DNA of 64,000 nt from Gnetum montanum (Eukaryota > Streptophyta > Gnetopsida > Gnetales > Gnetaceae). Location: assembly GCA_015680685.1 (NCBI GenBank), contig MNCI01030902.1:775951-839950 (forward strand), read 5' to 3'. The notes under the pieces were generated by a model. The model was not told where the DNA came from. It did not search any database and was given only the letters and a program-made list of their open reading frames with translations. The translations under genes and the position numbers were made by a program. Below are positions 24,049 to 35,911 of this stretch, in pieces (the stretch's first letter is position 1; each line of letters begins with the position of its first letter).

Positions 24049-24836
24049 TGATGAGTCACGTCAATCGTGATATCACATACGCGATATCATAGCCTACTAT
24101 TAGTTCTATAAATAAGAGGTGGTTCTAACTTGTTTTGCATCTATTCTTAGTCCCTTAGCGAAGCTCTGTTAGTTTTTCCCTTTCAGAGATAGAATAATTT
24201 CCTAGTGTTTGCCCGTAGTGTGGTGATTGTAATTGTACGGCATCCTTATTCAAGTGTGACATACTTGGACACACACATGACCAAAAATAAAGATTGAAAT
24301 TAGTTCATCATTGCAGCATTCACTTAGTTTAATTTTCTAATTAATTATTATTTACTGCTTTCCTAATTAATCTCTTCTCACCCTTAAACTCATCTTAAAA
24401 TGCAGAATGAGTACCACTTGATTACGAGCATTTAAGTATGACTACTTGGTAACCTAGTAGCGTACCTAGGATTTGTGCTTGGTAATCCTAGTCATAGTCA
24501 TGCACAAAGTCCAAGATGTGTATGGATAATCAAAGAACGTATGCTTATCACACTTAGGCTAGATTAGATTCTCTCACCTTTTCTCGCCTAGATTAGTTAA
24601 TATTACTTTCCATTGCCTTCAGGAGTAGCATTAGGTTAGAAACTCATCATACACCTCACTTTAGACTAAACCATATGTGACAAACCTAATACTAGTCTAG
24701 GTGGGAAGACAACGAACTATGACCTAAGGCTAACTGTCTAGATGCCACAACTAGTTCGTCTACGGAGTTCGATCGGATCATGCGTGTAACGCTCGTATTC
24801 GTATGGTTGAGTGTAGGGGTATCTTGCCACTCATCA
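24049..24836 (+). mobile_element. E4 3' LTR
   Basis: 788 bp, TGATGAGTCACG to TTGCCACTCATCA, TATA at 24106-24114. It differs from its 5' partner mainly by C/T and G/A transitions and in the sequence of the U3 palindromes. GCTAC follows. Confidence 0.93.
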
Positions 24837-24841
24837 GCTAC

Positions 24842-26212
24842 TAACTCAATTAGCCTCTAGATTTGATGAGCTCTTAGTTTAGACAATCTTCCTTGATCAT
24901 ACACCCCAAGGATTTTTTCTAGTTTCTTCTTTAAGCCCATCTATGATGTGGTGAAGTTGTACCCTTTGAGAATAACCATGGCTAGGGCATTGGTGTAGGA
25001 GTGAATATTATCAACCCATGGTGGCATCCAGGGTTCATGTGCTCCCTATTTTTAGCCTTATATTTGCCTTCTCAGATTAGACACTTTGGAGTATATCTGA
25101 TATTCTTCATTAAATAGTTCTAACATGGTACTCCATCTACGAATAGATTCTAGCTCTAAGGATTGGTACCAACTTTTAGCTTTCTTAATGAGTATCCTTG
25201 GGAAAAGTTTGAGTTTCTACCATTCATTCTCTATGTTCTATAATGCACAGGCATCTTGAAACTCTTATAGATGTGTTTGTGGATCAAAGTTGTATCACCC
25301 TTCAAATCTTGGGATATTGTTCATGTTTAGGCAGTTGATTTGACTATCCTTCATATGCCTAGTTGGGATTTTCACTACCTTCACAATGTTGAGCATACTT
25401 CAAGTTTCCAATAGAGGTTCCTCGTAATCATTAGGTCAATGATGATGATGATGGTTTTGGCCACCCCTTTGGTTCTAGTGTCCTTCATGGTCATTATTAT
25501 CTCAGCAATTATCTTCATCATAGTTATTTCAATGGCAGCTTCCATGAGACTTGTAAGATGAAGAGGAATTTTTAGAATCAGATGAAGAGGATGAAGAAGA
25601 AGGTGGACTAGCACTACCACCATGGTGTTTGCCATCACTCTTATGCTTGTCATGGTCACCATCCTTAGATCCATTATTTTTGCAATGTTTACCCGAGTCC
25701 CTTCCTTGGCTATCACTCTTTCTTAAACCCAATTTATGAATAGTGGATCGCAAGGTCAAGTTCACACCCTCACCATCTGTAATAGGGGGTGGAGAGTCTT
25801 CATGTTGAGAACCTTCAATAGGAGGATCCTCAATGTCATCTTGATTTAGTAGGAACAAGGGATTGGTGTAATGTTTCCCTTTTGTAGCTTCATGGAGTTT
25901 TTCTTGATGTTGATCTCATTTGTGTTGTGTTTTAGTGGGATAGTAGTTTCAAGTGTCATACACATACACAATGTATTCTTTGTGGAGATCTGCAATGTCT
26001 AGCTTCTTAAGGATTTTGAATAGCATCCCGAGCATAGATCGATCAAGGGGCAAGATGATGTTACCCTCCATATCACACCATCACAGCTATTCATCCTAAT
26101 GTAGGATGAAGGTGAAGTTTGGCACAAACTCATTTGAATGAGTGTATACCATCTTGAATTCTCATGGGACTAGTGGTTTGGTATCTTCATGCTTGTGAGA
26201 AGAAGAAGACAT
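24842..26212 (-). pseudogene. E2 gag, N-terminal part (right of nested E4)
   Basis: First half of gag on the minus strand. The start ATG at 26212 opens MSSSSHKHED, like MSSS in E5 and E6. VYTHSNEFVPNFTFILH follows, which corresponds to VYTHHDDYIPNFTFVFHED in E5. At 25858-25529 a 109-aa stretch is rich in Ser, Lys, Asp and His (a charged linker). The capsid-like gag domain lies at about 24842-25380, with stops. E4 interrupts it at 24841. Confidence 0.75.
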
Positions 26213-26346
26213 TTTGCAAACAAGATAAAATTATTAGTGTGCTTTTATCATTCTATGTATAGTGGGAATGATATTGACCTTGAGGATTGTACACCAATAT
26301 TAATGGTATTCACTTAAACCTAAATAGTGTACATTCCACAAACAAA

Positions 26347-26366
26347 GTCATTGGTAACAGTGCCAA
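26347..26366 (-). other. E2 primer-binding site
   Basis: Minus-strand TTGGCACTGTTACCAATGAC adjoins the LTR. It is a damaged complement of the plant tRNA-Asp 3' end. Confidence 0.7.
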
Positions 26367-27270
26367 TGATGAGTAGTAAGATACCCCTATGCCCAACCAT
26401 ACAAATCACAAAGTGTACACACACAATTTAGTCAAATTTGGTAGACTTTATTGTTTATGGTGCACTAGTTCCTTAGGAAAAGAATTTAGCCTTAAGGTCA
26501 ATCATTGTCTTCCCAATTGCACTTGTGACATTCATTGGTATGGTTAAGTGTAATTGAGGCATCAAATTTTTATCATTTTGTATTTTATAGTTTGGTGCTC
26601 AAAATGTAGTTCAAAATAATTTGATTAACTAATCTAAATTAACTAATTAACTAGCATTTAGCTAATCCTAATATAAGCATTCAATCCCACTTTCTATACA
26701 TGTACTAAACCCATGTATCCACTATTACGCAACCAAGCGCTATGCTCTTGGGTGTACCAAATAATAATGTTGTTAGGATTACCAAGCATATATGTGTTAC
26801 ACTCGAAGCAATCATACTTATGTGTGTAGTCTATCTAGCTTAATTGTTTCATTAACATGATAACTAAAAAAATAATTAATATCTAATTAAAAACATTTAA
26901 TAAATAATTTAAAACATTAAATGCATTAATGAAATAGCTAATCTATCTAAATTGTTGCAAGGTTTATCAGAAAGCTCATCTTTATTACCACACACACTAT
27001 CGTGCTCAGGTATAACAATGCTCGAATAAAGATTTGTACACTCAATGACTCTTGTTGCGAGCACTCGAGGGAAAATTCTAACTTTTAAATGGAAAAAATG
27101 AAAGAGCTCTACTACCACTACAATCTCTACTTGCCATAAATGTAGCTACAAGTGTGTATTTATAGCCGATAATCAAGAAAACCAACACTATGTTGATGGG
27201 GCCTCGTCGATGCATGATATGATGCATCAACGAGGCTCTATTGACATAACCAACTAGACGTGACTCATTA
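26367..27270 (-). mobile_element. E2 5' LTR
   Basis: 904 bp, TGATGAGTAGTAAG to GACTCATTA (terminal CA mutated to TA). Reversed TATA TATTTATAG at 27157-27165. Its U3 palindromes (GATGGGGCCTCGTCGATG, about 27193-27212) match the 3' LTR type. CCAAG follows. Confidence 0.9.
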
Positions 27271-27712
27271 CCAAGTTAAAAGTTTATTTGTAGTGGATAA
27301 TAATAATTTATAAATTTATAATTTGACTATATTTCTTGAAGGTGAATTTTGTTAAAACTAGCTTATTTATATATTTATAATATATATCTATAATTTGACT
27401 AAAAGAATCTTGAAAAAAGTGAGTTAAATTTTAGTTCATCTACCGTATTGCAAATTATCTAAGTTTTCATTTTACTATATTGGATGTATTTCATAATAAT
27501 TTTGGTTTGTAATTTGATGATGAGAAGGATAGCTAATTTCAAGTTTGGAGATAAATCCTATGGTACAAAATATTTCTAAATTCTCATGAATTATTGTTTT
27601 CTAGGTATACTTCTCTTAACCTTGTAAATTTCATTCCTTATACATTATAATATGAAGACATAAACATAGAAGCTATAGATTTACTAGGGGAAAATATATT
27701 CTTGCTATGAGT

Positions 27713-27880
27713 GGAATATTATTTAGCAGTGCTTATAGACTATTCTTGGAGCATTATAGATGAAATATTATTTAATGTTGCTGATAGGCTCTTCCTAGAA
27801 TGTTATGGATATAATATTATTTAGTTTTACCCATAGGCTTCACCTGGAGTGTTATGGACAACATAATATTTAGTGTTATC
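27713..27880. repeat. 49-bp tandem repeat, about 3.4 copies
   Basis: Units start at 27713, 27762, 27811 and about 27860, each opening AATATTATTTA and containing a TATAGRCT...GGAG-like middle and a GTTATGGA-like end. Diverged copies. Confidence 0.65.
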
Positions 27881-28106
27881 GATTTATGATTGCTAGTTGG
27901 CCTCTCAACAAAAAGTTATTTTGAGTTCTAATACAATCCCCTTAATCTTGCCTCTTAAAAATATCCAAACACAAACTAAGGTAGACAAAAGATTTGATAA
28001 TTACCTACTATGGTTTGTTGTCTACTTGATATCGTAGTTTCTAAGTGTATATTCTTATCGTACTCCTATGGAGCATGTATCTTAATACCATACTTCTTAG
28101 AATAAA

Positions 28107-28190
28107 CGATGAGATATTAGTCTAGTAGTAAGACTCTTGACTTATATGCCATAAGTCATGGGTTTAATTCTAATGAATAATTTTTAATTA
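28107..28190 (+). repeat. tRNA-like SINE relic
   Basis: A-box-like TAGTCTAGTAGT at 28118-28129 and B-box-like GGGTTTAATTC at 28160-28170, a spacing compatible with a pol III promoter. An A-rich stretch follows. It lacks a complete cloverleaf, so it is not a functional tRNA gene. Confidence 0.45.
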
Positions 28191-28224
28191 TAAAAAAATT
28201 TCTATCAAAGTATTAGAGGATAAA

Positions 28225-28325
28225 TATTAAGATTTCAACTTTAACACCCCTCATACTTCTTAGTTCAAACTTATGACTTGTAGACCACAAGCCACATGCT
28301 TTAATCAAGTAAGCAATGCCTTATT
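28225..28325 (-). repeat. tRNA-like SINE relic, inverted partner
   Basis: On the minus strand TTGCTTACTTGA (A-box-like) is followed by ACAAGTCATAAGTTTGAACT (B-box-like). It shares a core of the ARTCAT-RRGTTT type with the plus-strand relic about 100 bp to the left, so the pair forms an inverted arrangement. Confidence 0.4.
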
Positions 28326-31300
28326 GACATGCATCTAAAGCACATTCTTGACCTAATATAAGATCAAGAATATAATGAAAGTACATTAATCAAAACTTTG
28401 AATTTCTTTCTAGGGGATCTAATTTTTTCTCTTTGATTTTTATCCAATAGATTTGATCTCTCTAGAATTTTCCTATAGGGGATTTTAATTTACCTCTAAT
28501 TTCCTGAATTAGTGTTAAAATTTCAACTTCTTCTATTGATGTAAAAATTCTTGTTAATTATGAGAATGCATATTTATAAGTTGATGAGAAAACATTTGAG
28601 ATGCCTTCTTCCACCGATGTTGATGTAACTAAGACAACTAATGTAACAACTTGTATTTTTAGATGCTTATGTTAGCACTTATATCTTGTGCTTCTTGATA
28701 CTTTGGATGCTTGTGCTATGATTTTTTAGTTATTTTCATTAGCTAGTTTTGATTTTGAGTGTCATAGTATTATTCTTATATACAATTATTTTTATGTACT
28801 TTAATTATTTTTTTAGCTAGTATGAACTAACCTTTATGAAGAGTTTAGTAGGCTTTTCCTGAAGGCTATGATATGAACATATGAGACATGTGATGATAGA
28901 AGTAGGTTTTGGTACACGGATGATATTTTATAAATTAAACTAATTGTAGCATTTATTATTTTTAATTAAATTTTTTTAGTATGGCTTATTGCTTTTTGTA
29001 AGAAATTTATGTGAATTATGAGAATCTTTGTACAAGTTTTCTTAATCTTCAATTTTATTTTTAGAAATAAAATTAGGGTTACTTAATTTGAGGTTTTTGG
29101 TAGTTTCCATTAAAAATTCCACAATTTATTCTTTCAAGCACTTTGGCATCCATTTTTTTAGACATGGAAGCATTGCTATATTGAAGGCTTATGGTAGTGT
29201 TGTGAAGCTTTACTAGTTCATGTGTGTGGTTGCATGAGAACACTTGGTTGTGTTCATGTGTTTCTTTAGGGATTGTGCTTCTATTTTTTCAATTGAGTTA
29301 TCTTGACATTTTCTCATGCCTTTTTTAGTTCTTAAGTTTTTTGTACTATCAGCATGGAGTGAATTTTATATGAATTCTCCAAATTGTTTTCAATTCTAAT
29401 TAGGTTGGATCTTACTTGAACATATACTATTGTCTCACGTGTAATTTTGTCATGAAAGTTAGACAATACTATATCATCATTTTTTTGTCACATTTCTCTT
29501 AGTTTGAAAGTCTGATTATGTTCTTTGAGTTATTGCTATGATGTCCCTTATGTTCCTTATCATTTGGAAGTCATTAAGAGATGTTTTCATGTTTCCTCAA
29601 TTTTTGTGTTGAAACCACAAATCATGGTGATACTATTAGTACTAATCATAAGTTAAGGTAGGATTGTGGTTGATCCTGTTAGCATCTTTTTTAATTTTAG
29701 TCTCTGTTTTGATAAAGCCTATAATTTCATGAGCTATGGTAAAGTTGTGATAAAGCCTATTTTGCTAATCTTATCATTTCAGGTCATTTTGAGTGATTTT
29801 TAGTTAACCATAGATCATGGCTAGATTGTGGTCAAGTTTTCTTCAATTGCCATGGATTGTGATCAAGTTGTGGTTGCATCATTTCCTTCAAGTTATTTTG
29901 AGTGATTGTTTTGAGCAAACCACAAGTCATGATAAAGTCATGCTCAAGTCATGATTAGTTACCATGGATCATAGTGAGGTTGTGATGTCAAGTTTGAGTC
30001 ATTTTACTATTTATTTTATTGTTGGAACTTGGTTTGATACATCTTGGTACTATTGGACTCTATTTGACATAGTCCTATTGATCTTGAATATGTTGAATTG
30101 TTGGAATTAATATTAGGATTAATTATTAGTTTTTATTGGAAATTTTAGGTATTTGGAGTTGTTTGTTATTTGTGTTATCGCTCCATTGTTAACATTTGGT
30201 TGTACTTATTAGAATGCTTAAATGTTTACTATTTGTTAAGAACTAGCATCAAGTTGTATGGTCAATCAGAGATGGAATCCATAAAAATGCTTGGTAATTA
30301 GTTGTTGCTGGGATGCATTATTGTAGCTCCCACTATAGGTCCCATCCTACATGAAAGTGTGATCCATGCCTCATTAGTCCCTTTGTTCAATGCCTCTAAA
30401 ATGTTAGAGCTGAGTCTTAGTTGGAGCCCCTAATGCATTGACTAATAAATAAAATCCATAGGCATGGCAGTTTGATTTTTGATTTGGAAAATACTCATGA
30501 TAATAATTTACACATTTAAAACTAAGTTTAGTTTATGCTAGCCTTCTTGTCTATAGGTTGATGAGTTGGAGTAGATAATATAGTTTCGTTATATTCTCAT
30601 TGATGTTTAGATCTATGTATGATGTGTGATCTATGATGTTTAGATTGTTTGTGCTTACTGACATGTATTGTAAGCTTGAATGCCTTCACTTGGCCACCAT
30701 GAAACACGCCTTCAAATCAATTAGTGCAAGTGTTAAGGTTTCTCACATAGTATATACAAACCCTCTTATATTTAGATTATCAGGGCTAGGTAAAACAAGT
30801 ATATTTCTTAATATTTATTATTGATATCGAATGATTTGCACGCTAATTTTTTAGGTTTAGTCTATATATTTCTTTGGCATATCATGAGATTTTATGAACA
30901 TGTATCAGTTATTTTTTTTTCATGTATTATATTGGGATCATGGTTCACATTTTTGTACTACTAAGAATATATTGATATAGCAGGATATGTTCTAAGATTT
31001 ATATGCTATTTTCCATTTCCAATTTAGCATTAGATTTCATTCCAATTTTATATATGTATGTTATTAAATCTTATTTTATCCTTCCTGTATTATTATCTTT
31101 CTTTTTCTTTTGGACATGCCTACATCATATTTCCTTTTAGTTTATTATTGTTATGTTAGTTCATTTTAATTTTTAGTTTCTCTTACCATGACCAATTTAT
31201 TTGTTAGGAGTTTTATACCCAACATAATATTGTCTTACCTATGGTGAGGAAGGAGGGTGTTACACTTGATATTTTTCTTCTTAATGATGTATCACTATTA

Positions 31301-33019
31301 ATTAATTTTATATTATAATATGTGTTTATTTAAATTTTATATTACCTTCCTCATAATGAAATGTTTGCTTCATAGTGAAAGGATGTGACAATGTTGAACT
31401 TTATATAGTTATGACTATTATAAGTCTTACTAACTTGATTGCTTATGAACCCTCTTATGATGAAGATAATTACATTGACTTAATTCTAAAGCTTAGCACT
31501 AGTCATAAACTATTGTAAATATTCTACAAAAGTACTATTTTTTATTTTTTTAATTTATAATCATCATCTTTGGATTCAAATTTATTCCATATTTAATCAT
31601 ACTAAGTTTATAATAATTTCTTAAGTTTCAATGGTATTTCTCTTCATTTGGTCATACATCTTCCTTTGGATTACATCTACTTTACATCATGACATGGAAG
31701 CATACTTATAATGCTTGTTCGATAGCTTATTATAAGCTATTATTCTTAGTGTTATGTGAGCTAGGTCACTTTGGAATCTTTTAGTAATCCATTGCTAAGT
31801 TGGATCAACTTTTCTCATGATAACTAAGGGACTATTACCATAACGTAGTTTTTCCTTCTCCCTTAAATAGTCTTTGTAACTAATTATCTTCATGACATCT
31901 GAATCTATCTTAGTTTGATAGATTTCTTAGGTCCATGATGCACTACTTTATTGTTTTGATGCTAAGCATATTCAAGGCTTGAGCTTATCTTTATTTTACA
32001 TCTTTCTTAGGCACCATTTGGTAGGGATAAGAACTTCTTTGATCTTCTACTTCTTATGAATCACCACCTTCATAACCTTCTAGTTTACAGATAGATTCAT
32101 GGATCTTATTTCAATGCTACTTTGTTAGGATAGTAACATGACCCTACTGTGGAATAGTCTAGGTAACTCATTCTAGGTGATTATTGGTCTTTGGTTCAAC
32201 CAAGGAATGGATGCACCCATATAAATTTACCTAGTTTAATTGAGCTAAATATGGCTAATTCTATTTTAATAATATAATAGTTTAAATAAAGTGTTGTATT
32301 GTATGTAACTAATGGCTATCTCTTTTAGCTTTTCCTTAACATAACGATGGAAATCAATAGCATTCTACACATTTAACTTCAAATCCTACATAGCTAATAC
32401 AATGAATAAAGAAGTTTTATAGAATACATCATTCTTTAATTTTGAGCTAAATTTTGCAAAAGTTTTACTAAATAGGGCAAGAATCTCAGATGGAAAAATT
32501 TAATAATTTTTCCCTCAAAAAATTATGTCTCATAGACACATTAAGCATATCCATAATGAGGCCTTTTGTATTTGAGTATTACACTAATGACCTATCCCAA
32601 AATTATTATTATTAGTTTAGTAACCATCACACTTTTTCTTTACTCACTTGAGAGCTTCCAAGAAGACTTAAAATTTTTCCTCTTTGTCTTTCCTTAGAAA
32701 GTTCAAGCATATTCCCATAATACTTTAAGAATGATCTACTAATAAATAAGTTTTTATGATTGGTACCAACTAATGAAACATTTCCACTAAGATATACACG
32801 TATGAAAAGCAATCTCCATTACATGAATTCTTAAGGATTCTAATCCATTAAGTTTTCATCTTTTGGATGAGATATTAGATAACAACATGAACTATCTTAA
32901 TCACAAAGAAATTGTAAGTATTTGTAAATTATCAAGCTTCATGTAGAAACATAGTAACTTTGTTATCATTATATACTTTCCCATAAACTCATGGCTATAG
33001 TTAGTAAAATATTATTCAA

Positions 33020-33080
33020 TTTGTTAGAGCATGCATTTTATGGTTTGCAAGTTACAAGTTCAATTTTGACAAGGTTTCTA
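33020..33080 (+). repeat. tRNA-like SINE relic
   Basis: GAGCATGCATTTTATGGTTT with GCAAGTTACAAGTTCAATTT resembles the core of the relic at 28225-28325. Short and degraded. Confidence 0.35.
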
Positions 33081-33400
33081 TTATGATAATTCATTATATT
33101 ATACTTAATTTCTATGAAAATTTTCTATTATCTGTATATCATAAGGATGCATATAATCATTTAGTTTAAGTTCTAATACTCTTCCCCCAATAAAATCATG
33201 ATTGTATTATCCATATATTGAGTAGTTACAACATTCAAACAAGAATCTAGCAACATGCTAATGATTGTCTTAGCTAGAATATTAGACTGGATTTTTCTTA
33301 AATCATCATTCTAGTAGGGTTTGATATTCAATTTATCATTCCAATGCAATTGAAGAGAAAACCATCTCAATCTCACACACAATGCTATAATAATCACACA

Positions 33401-34333
33401 GGATTTTAAAGAGCTTAAATTACAATTTCATATACAATCATGTCAAAAGAAAAAAACTACTAAAAATATCTGTAATTAATATGCATGAAATGAAATGCAC
33501 AAAAATACAAAAGTAAAGGCTCATGCACACACAAAATCCACAAGGATCTAGAAAGTATTGGTTCTTGCCACACATTTCACAACCTCACACACTCAATGAT
33601 AGTTAAAAAGCATGATGCTATACAACCCTCATAATTCCTCATCACTTTCTAGATAAGAATAAAAGATGCCAAAGGACAAACCCAATTTCATAATGAACTC
33701 ATACAATTACCTTAAAACTAGTCCTCTTACCAGAAGAAATCATAGGAATGGTAAAAAATTCCTTAATCATGTTTTTACATTTGTTTTCTATAACTACACA
33801 ATAAATTCATATTATTTTATTACTTAGAATAATTTTTAAAGTCTATTCGGTGCATTATTATGTTGCAAGTCATACCCACTTATAATCACCTACTAGCTAA
33901 AATTCTTAAATTGAACAAATTCTTAGTGCAAGTAGTGTACTTATTAGTATGAGTGACTATTAATGTAATCTTCCATAGTCTCTTGGGTGGATTGTGATTT
34001 TTTGCAAGTCACATCATCTCGTAGTACCAATTTTAGTTAGAAAATATAATAAAAAATAAGTTTCAACTAGCTATGATTCACACTCAGCTTGCAGTCACCT
34101 TGTCATTTCTAGTTCAAAACTAAAATATCACCAAATGATCTTCATACAACATAAAACATGGCCATAATATTTCCTGTAACTTCTACAACATTATAATAGT
34201 AGAAATATATAACTTTAAAATGGAAGATATTCCTATGCTAGCTCTCCCATCTTCAAACACTATAAATTATGTAAACAACAATACCCTAATCAACAAATTA
34301 AATCTCATATACCCATATAACATCAATGACATC
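33401..34333. other. AT-rich sequence next to chromovirus relic, no gene seen
   Basis: No coding signal found. As it lies downstream of the integrase relic in that relic's direction (minus), it may include the relic's decayed 3' end or LTR, but I cannot define one. Confidence 0.35.
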
Positions 34334-35450
34334 TTAATGATTCCAATGGATTAAATATTTAAACCTCTTTATACTCCTTATGCTTGAAGCCTCCCTCTTC
34401 TTTAAGACAATTTCCTTCCTCTCCTTTGAAGACTTAGGATCAATAATGACAACCTTTAACTCCTCCATGTTTCTCTTTAAGGTTTGGTGATTATTAGGCC
34501 CATGATAATGGATCAAATTTGTAATATTGAAAAACAAAGCCATGTCAACAGTACTAGGTGTTAAAAGATCATAAAAATTGTCATTTATTTTGAAAAGCCT
34601 CATCAATTTTACATTCAATTTTGATAAATTGATTCCTTTTAGCCTCTTCTTTTACAAATGGATTCATACTAATGCATCAACCTCATATTTCCCTCATTCT
34701 TCTTTTGGTACATCTCTTTACCCTTAATCTATCATTCCTTCACTTGGGGATGTAGGTCTTTTATTTCTTGCATAAATTCAACACTCACTTATGGTTTCCA
34801 ACCAAAACTTTATATCATCCAAAATTCTAGGACTATAATCATAATTTGTCTTAAAATAGCTTTTTCTAATGCTAGAATGAAATGTGTTATTGTAAGAGAA
34901 TTCAGCATGAGATAAGAAATTCTCCTATCTTTTGGTTGATTATCATAAAAACATCATAAAATTTTCAATAGAGATTTGTTTACCACTTTAATTTATCTAT
35001 CAAATTGAGGATGACAGGCATGTGAATGATTTAGCTTAGTTTCCAAAATCCTTCATAGGAATCTTTAAAAATGGATGGTAACTTTTGCATCCCTATCACT
35101 TGTAATAGAACAGTAAATGTCATGCAAATGAATAACATGTTGGAAAAATAAACTTAAAATATGAGAAGCATCACTTTCCTTCTTTCAAGGAATAAAATAT
35201 GTCATTTTGGTACATCTATCTATCATAATAAAAATATAACCATTTCCACTCCTAGTTTTGGTAATTCCCCCAATGAAATCCATAAACATAATCTTTCATG
35301 GTAAGTTAGAAATATACAATTACAAATAATGACCATCTACTATCATTCCCCTTTTAATTTCTAACATGTTAAGTAATACTTCATAAATTTTAAAATTTGG
35401 ATAAACATACTTAACCAAAAGTAGAATTTTTAAATAAGATTTAGGATCGT
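34334..35450 (-). pseudogene. chromovirus-type gypsy integrase with chromodomain (relic)
   Basis: Minus-strand relic of a different Ty3/gypsy lineage. Reading from about 35450 down: remnants of the zinc-finger end and a GHYL-LYISNLP-like linker, then FMDFIGGI (first Asp), IFIMIDRCTKMTYFIP, ITSDRDAK (second Asp), NHSHACHPQFDR, with stops. The open 94 codons at 34618-34334 include DLLTPSTVDMALFFNITNLI (integrase C-terminus), and their end, VLKKREA...FKYLIHWNH, resembles a chromodomain (usual form ILDKR...YLVKWKG). A C-terminal chromodomain marks chromoviruses. LTRs were not identified. Confidence 0.7.
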
Positions 35451-35679
35451 ATTGATGAGAACATCACCTAGCTTATGTATCATATTTAATGTGTTTGTGT
35501 ATATGATTTTTGTATGTCTTTTGTGTTTGTCTTATTGATAATCATCGTAGGGTGCTTTGACATTCTTGGAGGTGTTTTATACCTATTTTGATATCCTTAG
35601 GGAATTCTAGGGATCAATGGAGACTTGTTAGAGATGTTTAGAGGTTCAATATCTTAAAAGAGGATTCTTTCTTTTAAGC

Positions 35680-35890
35680 CTTTGTAGGTGAGATGTCTTC
35701 ACCTGATTCAAGATGTCTTAGTTGCATCCCATATGTCTCAAGTATTTTCCAGATATCTTAGCTTGATTCTATACATCCCAGGTATGCCAAAACAATGAGT
35801 CGAAGACATCTCAGCCTGACTCTAGTTATCTCCTCTAAAATTTCCAACGTTTAGGCAAGATGTCACACTATCCTCCAAGATGTTTTAGAT
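35680..35890. repeat. degenerate AGATGTCTTAG-type repeat
   Basis: About nine diverged occurrences of AGATGTCTTAG or its complement (AGACATCTC) with intervening CTGATTC-like spacers, immediately left of E5. Possibly an old repeat array or 3' untranslated repeat. Confidence 0.35.
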
Positions 35891-35911
35891 GAACATAAGA
35901 CATTTGCTTAT

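Larger units (their letters stand above)
16287..24836 (+). mobile_element. E4: pol-less Athila-like element (gag + ORF3)
   Basis: 8550-bp plus-strand element with LTRs 16287-17080 and 24049-24836 and a perfect target duplication GCTAC (16282-16286, 24837-24841). It is inserted in antisense in E2's gag; joining the flanks restores the E2 text (compare 60850-60940). It carries gag, then non-coding sequence, an internal promoter-like segment and ORF3. No protease, RT, RNase H or integrase is visible, so it must have depended on another element for pol. The LTR pair differs at very roughly one site in ten, mostly transitions (visual estimate). Confidence 0.93.
5356..27270 (-). mobile_element. E2: complete-plan Athila-like retrotransposon, interrupted by E4
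   Basis: Minus-strand Ty3/gypsy element bounded by LTRs at 5356-6287 and 26367-27270, with a perfect 5-bp target duplication CCAAG (5351-5355 and 27271-27275). Removing the nested E4 and its duplicated GCTAC leaves 13,360 bp. Order in the element's own direction: 5' LTR, tRNA-Asp-like PBS, gag, protease, RT, RNase H, integrase, about 2.2 kb non-coding with an internal TATA box, ORF3, PPT, 3' LTR. The RT core, tRNA-Asp PBS and a large ORF after integrase fit the Athila lineage. All coding parts carry stops or lesions, so this copy is dead. Confidence 0.93.
27271..33400. other. old AT-rich host sequence, no gene seen
   Basis: About 6 kb of T/A-rich DNA flanking E2, with no ORF that looks real and no identifiable LTR pair. 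It contains a 49-bp tandem repeat (27713), two inverted tRNA-like relics (28107-28325), a loose repeat of CATGGATCATGG-TTGTGG-type units (about 29610-30000), and another tRNA-like relic near 33024. It is probably very old transposon sequence. Confidence 0.55.

Noticed and set aside
28107-28190. Functional tRNA gene
   Set aside because: Only A- and B-box-like words are present; acceptor and anticodon stems do not pair, so it is kept only as a SINE-like relic.
31243-31262. PPT-like GGTGAGGAAGGAGGGTG followed by TGTTACACTTG, suggesting an LTR start on the plus strand
   Set aside because: No matching LTR end, partner LTR or upstream pol was found, and the nearby chromovirus relic is on the other strand.
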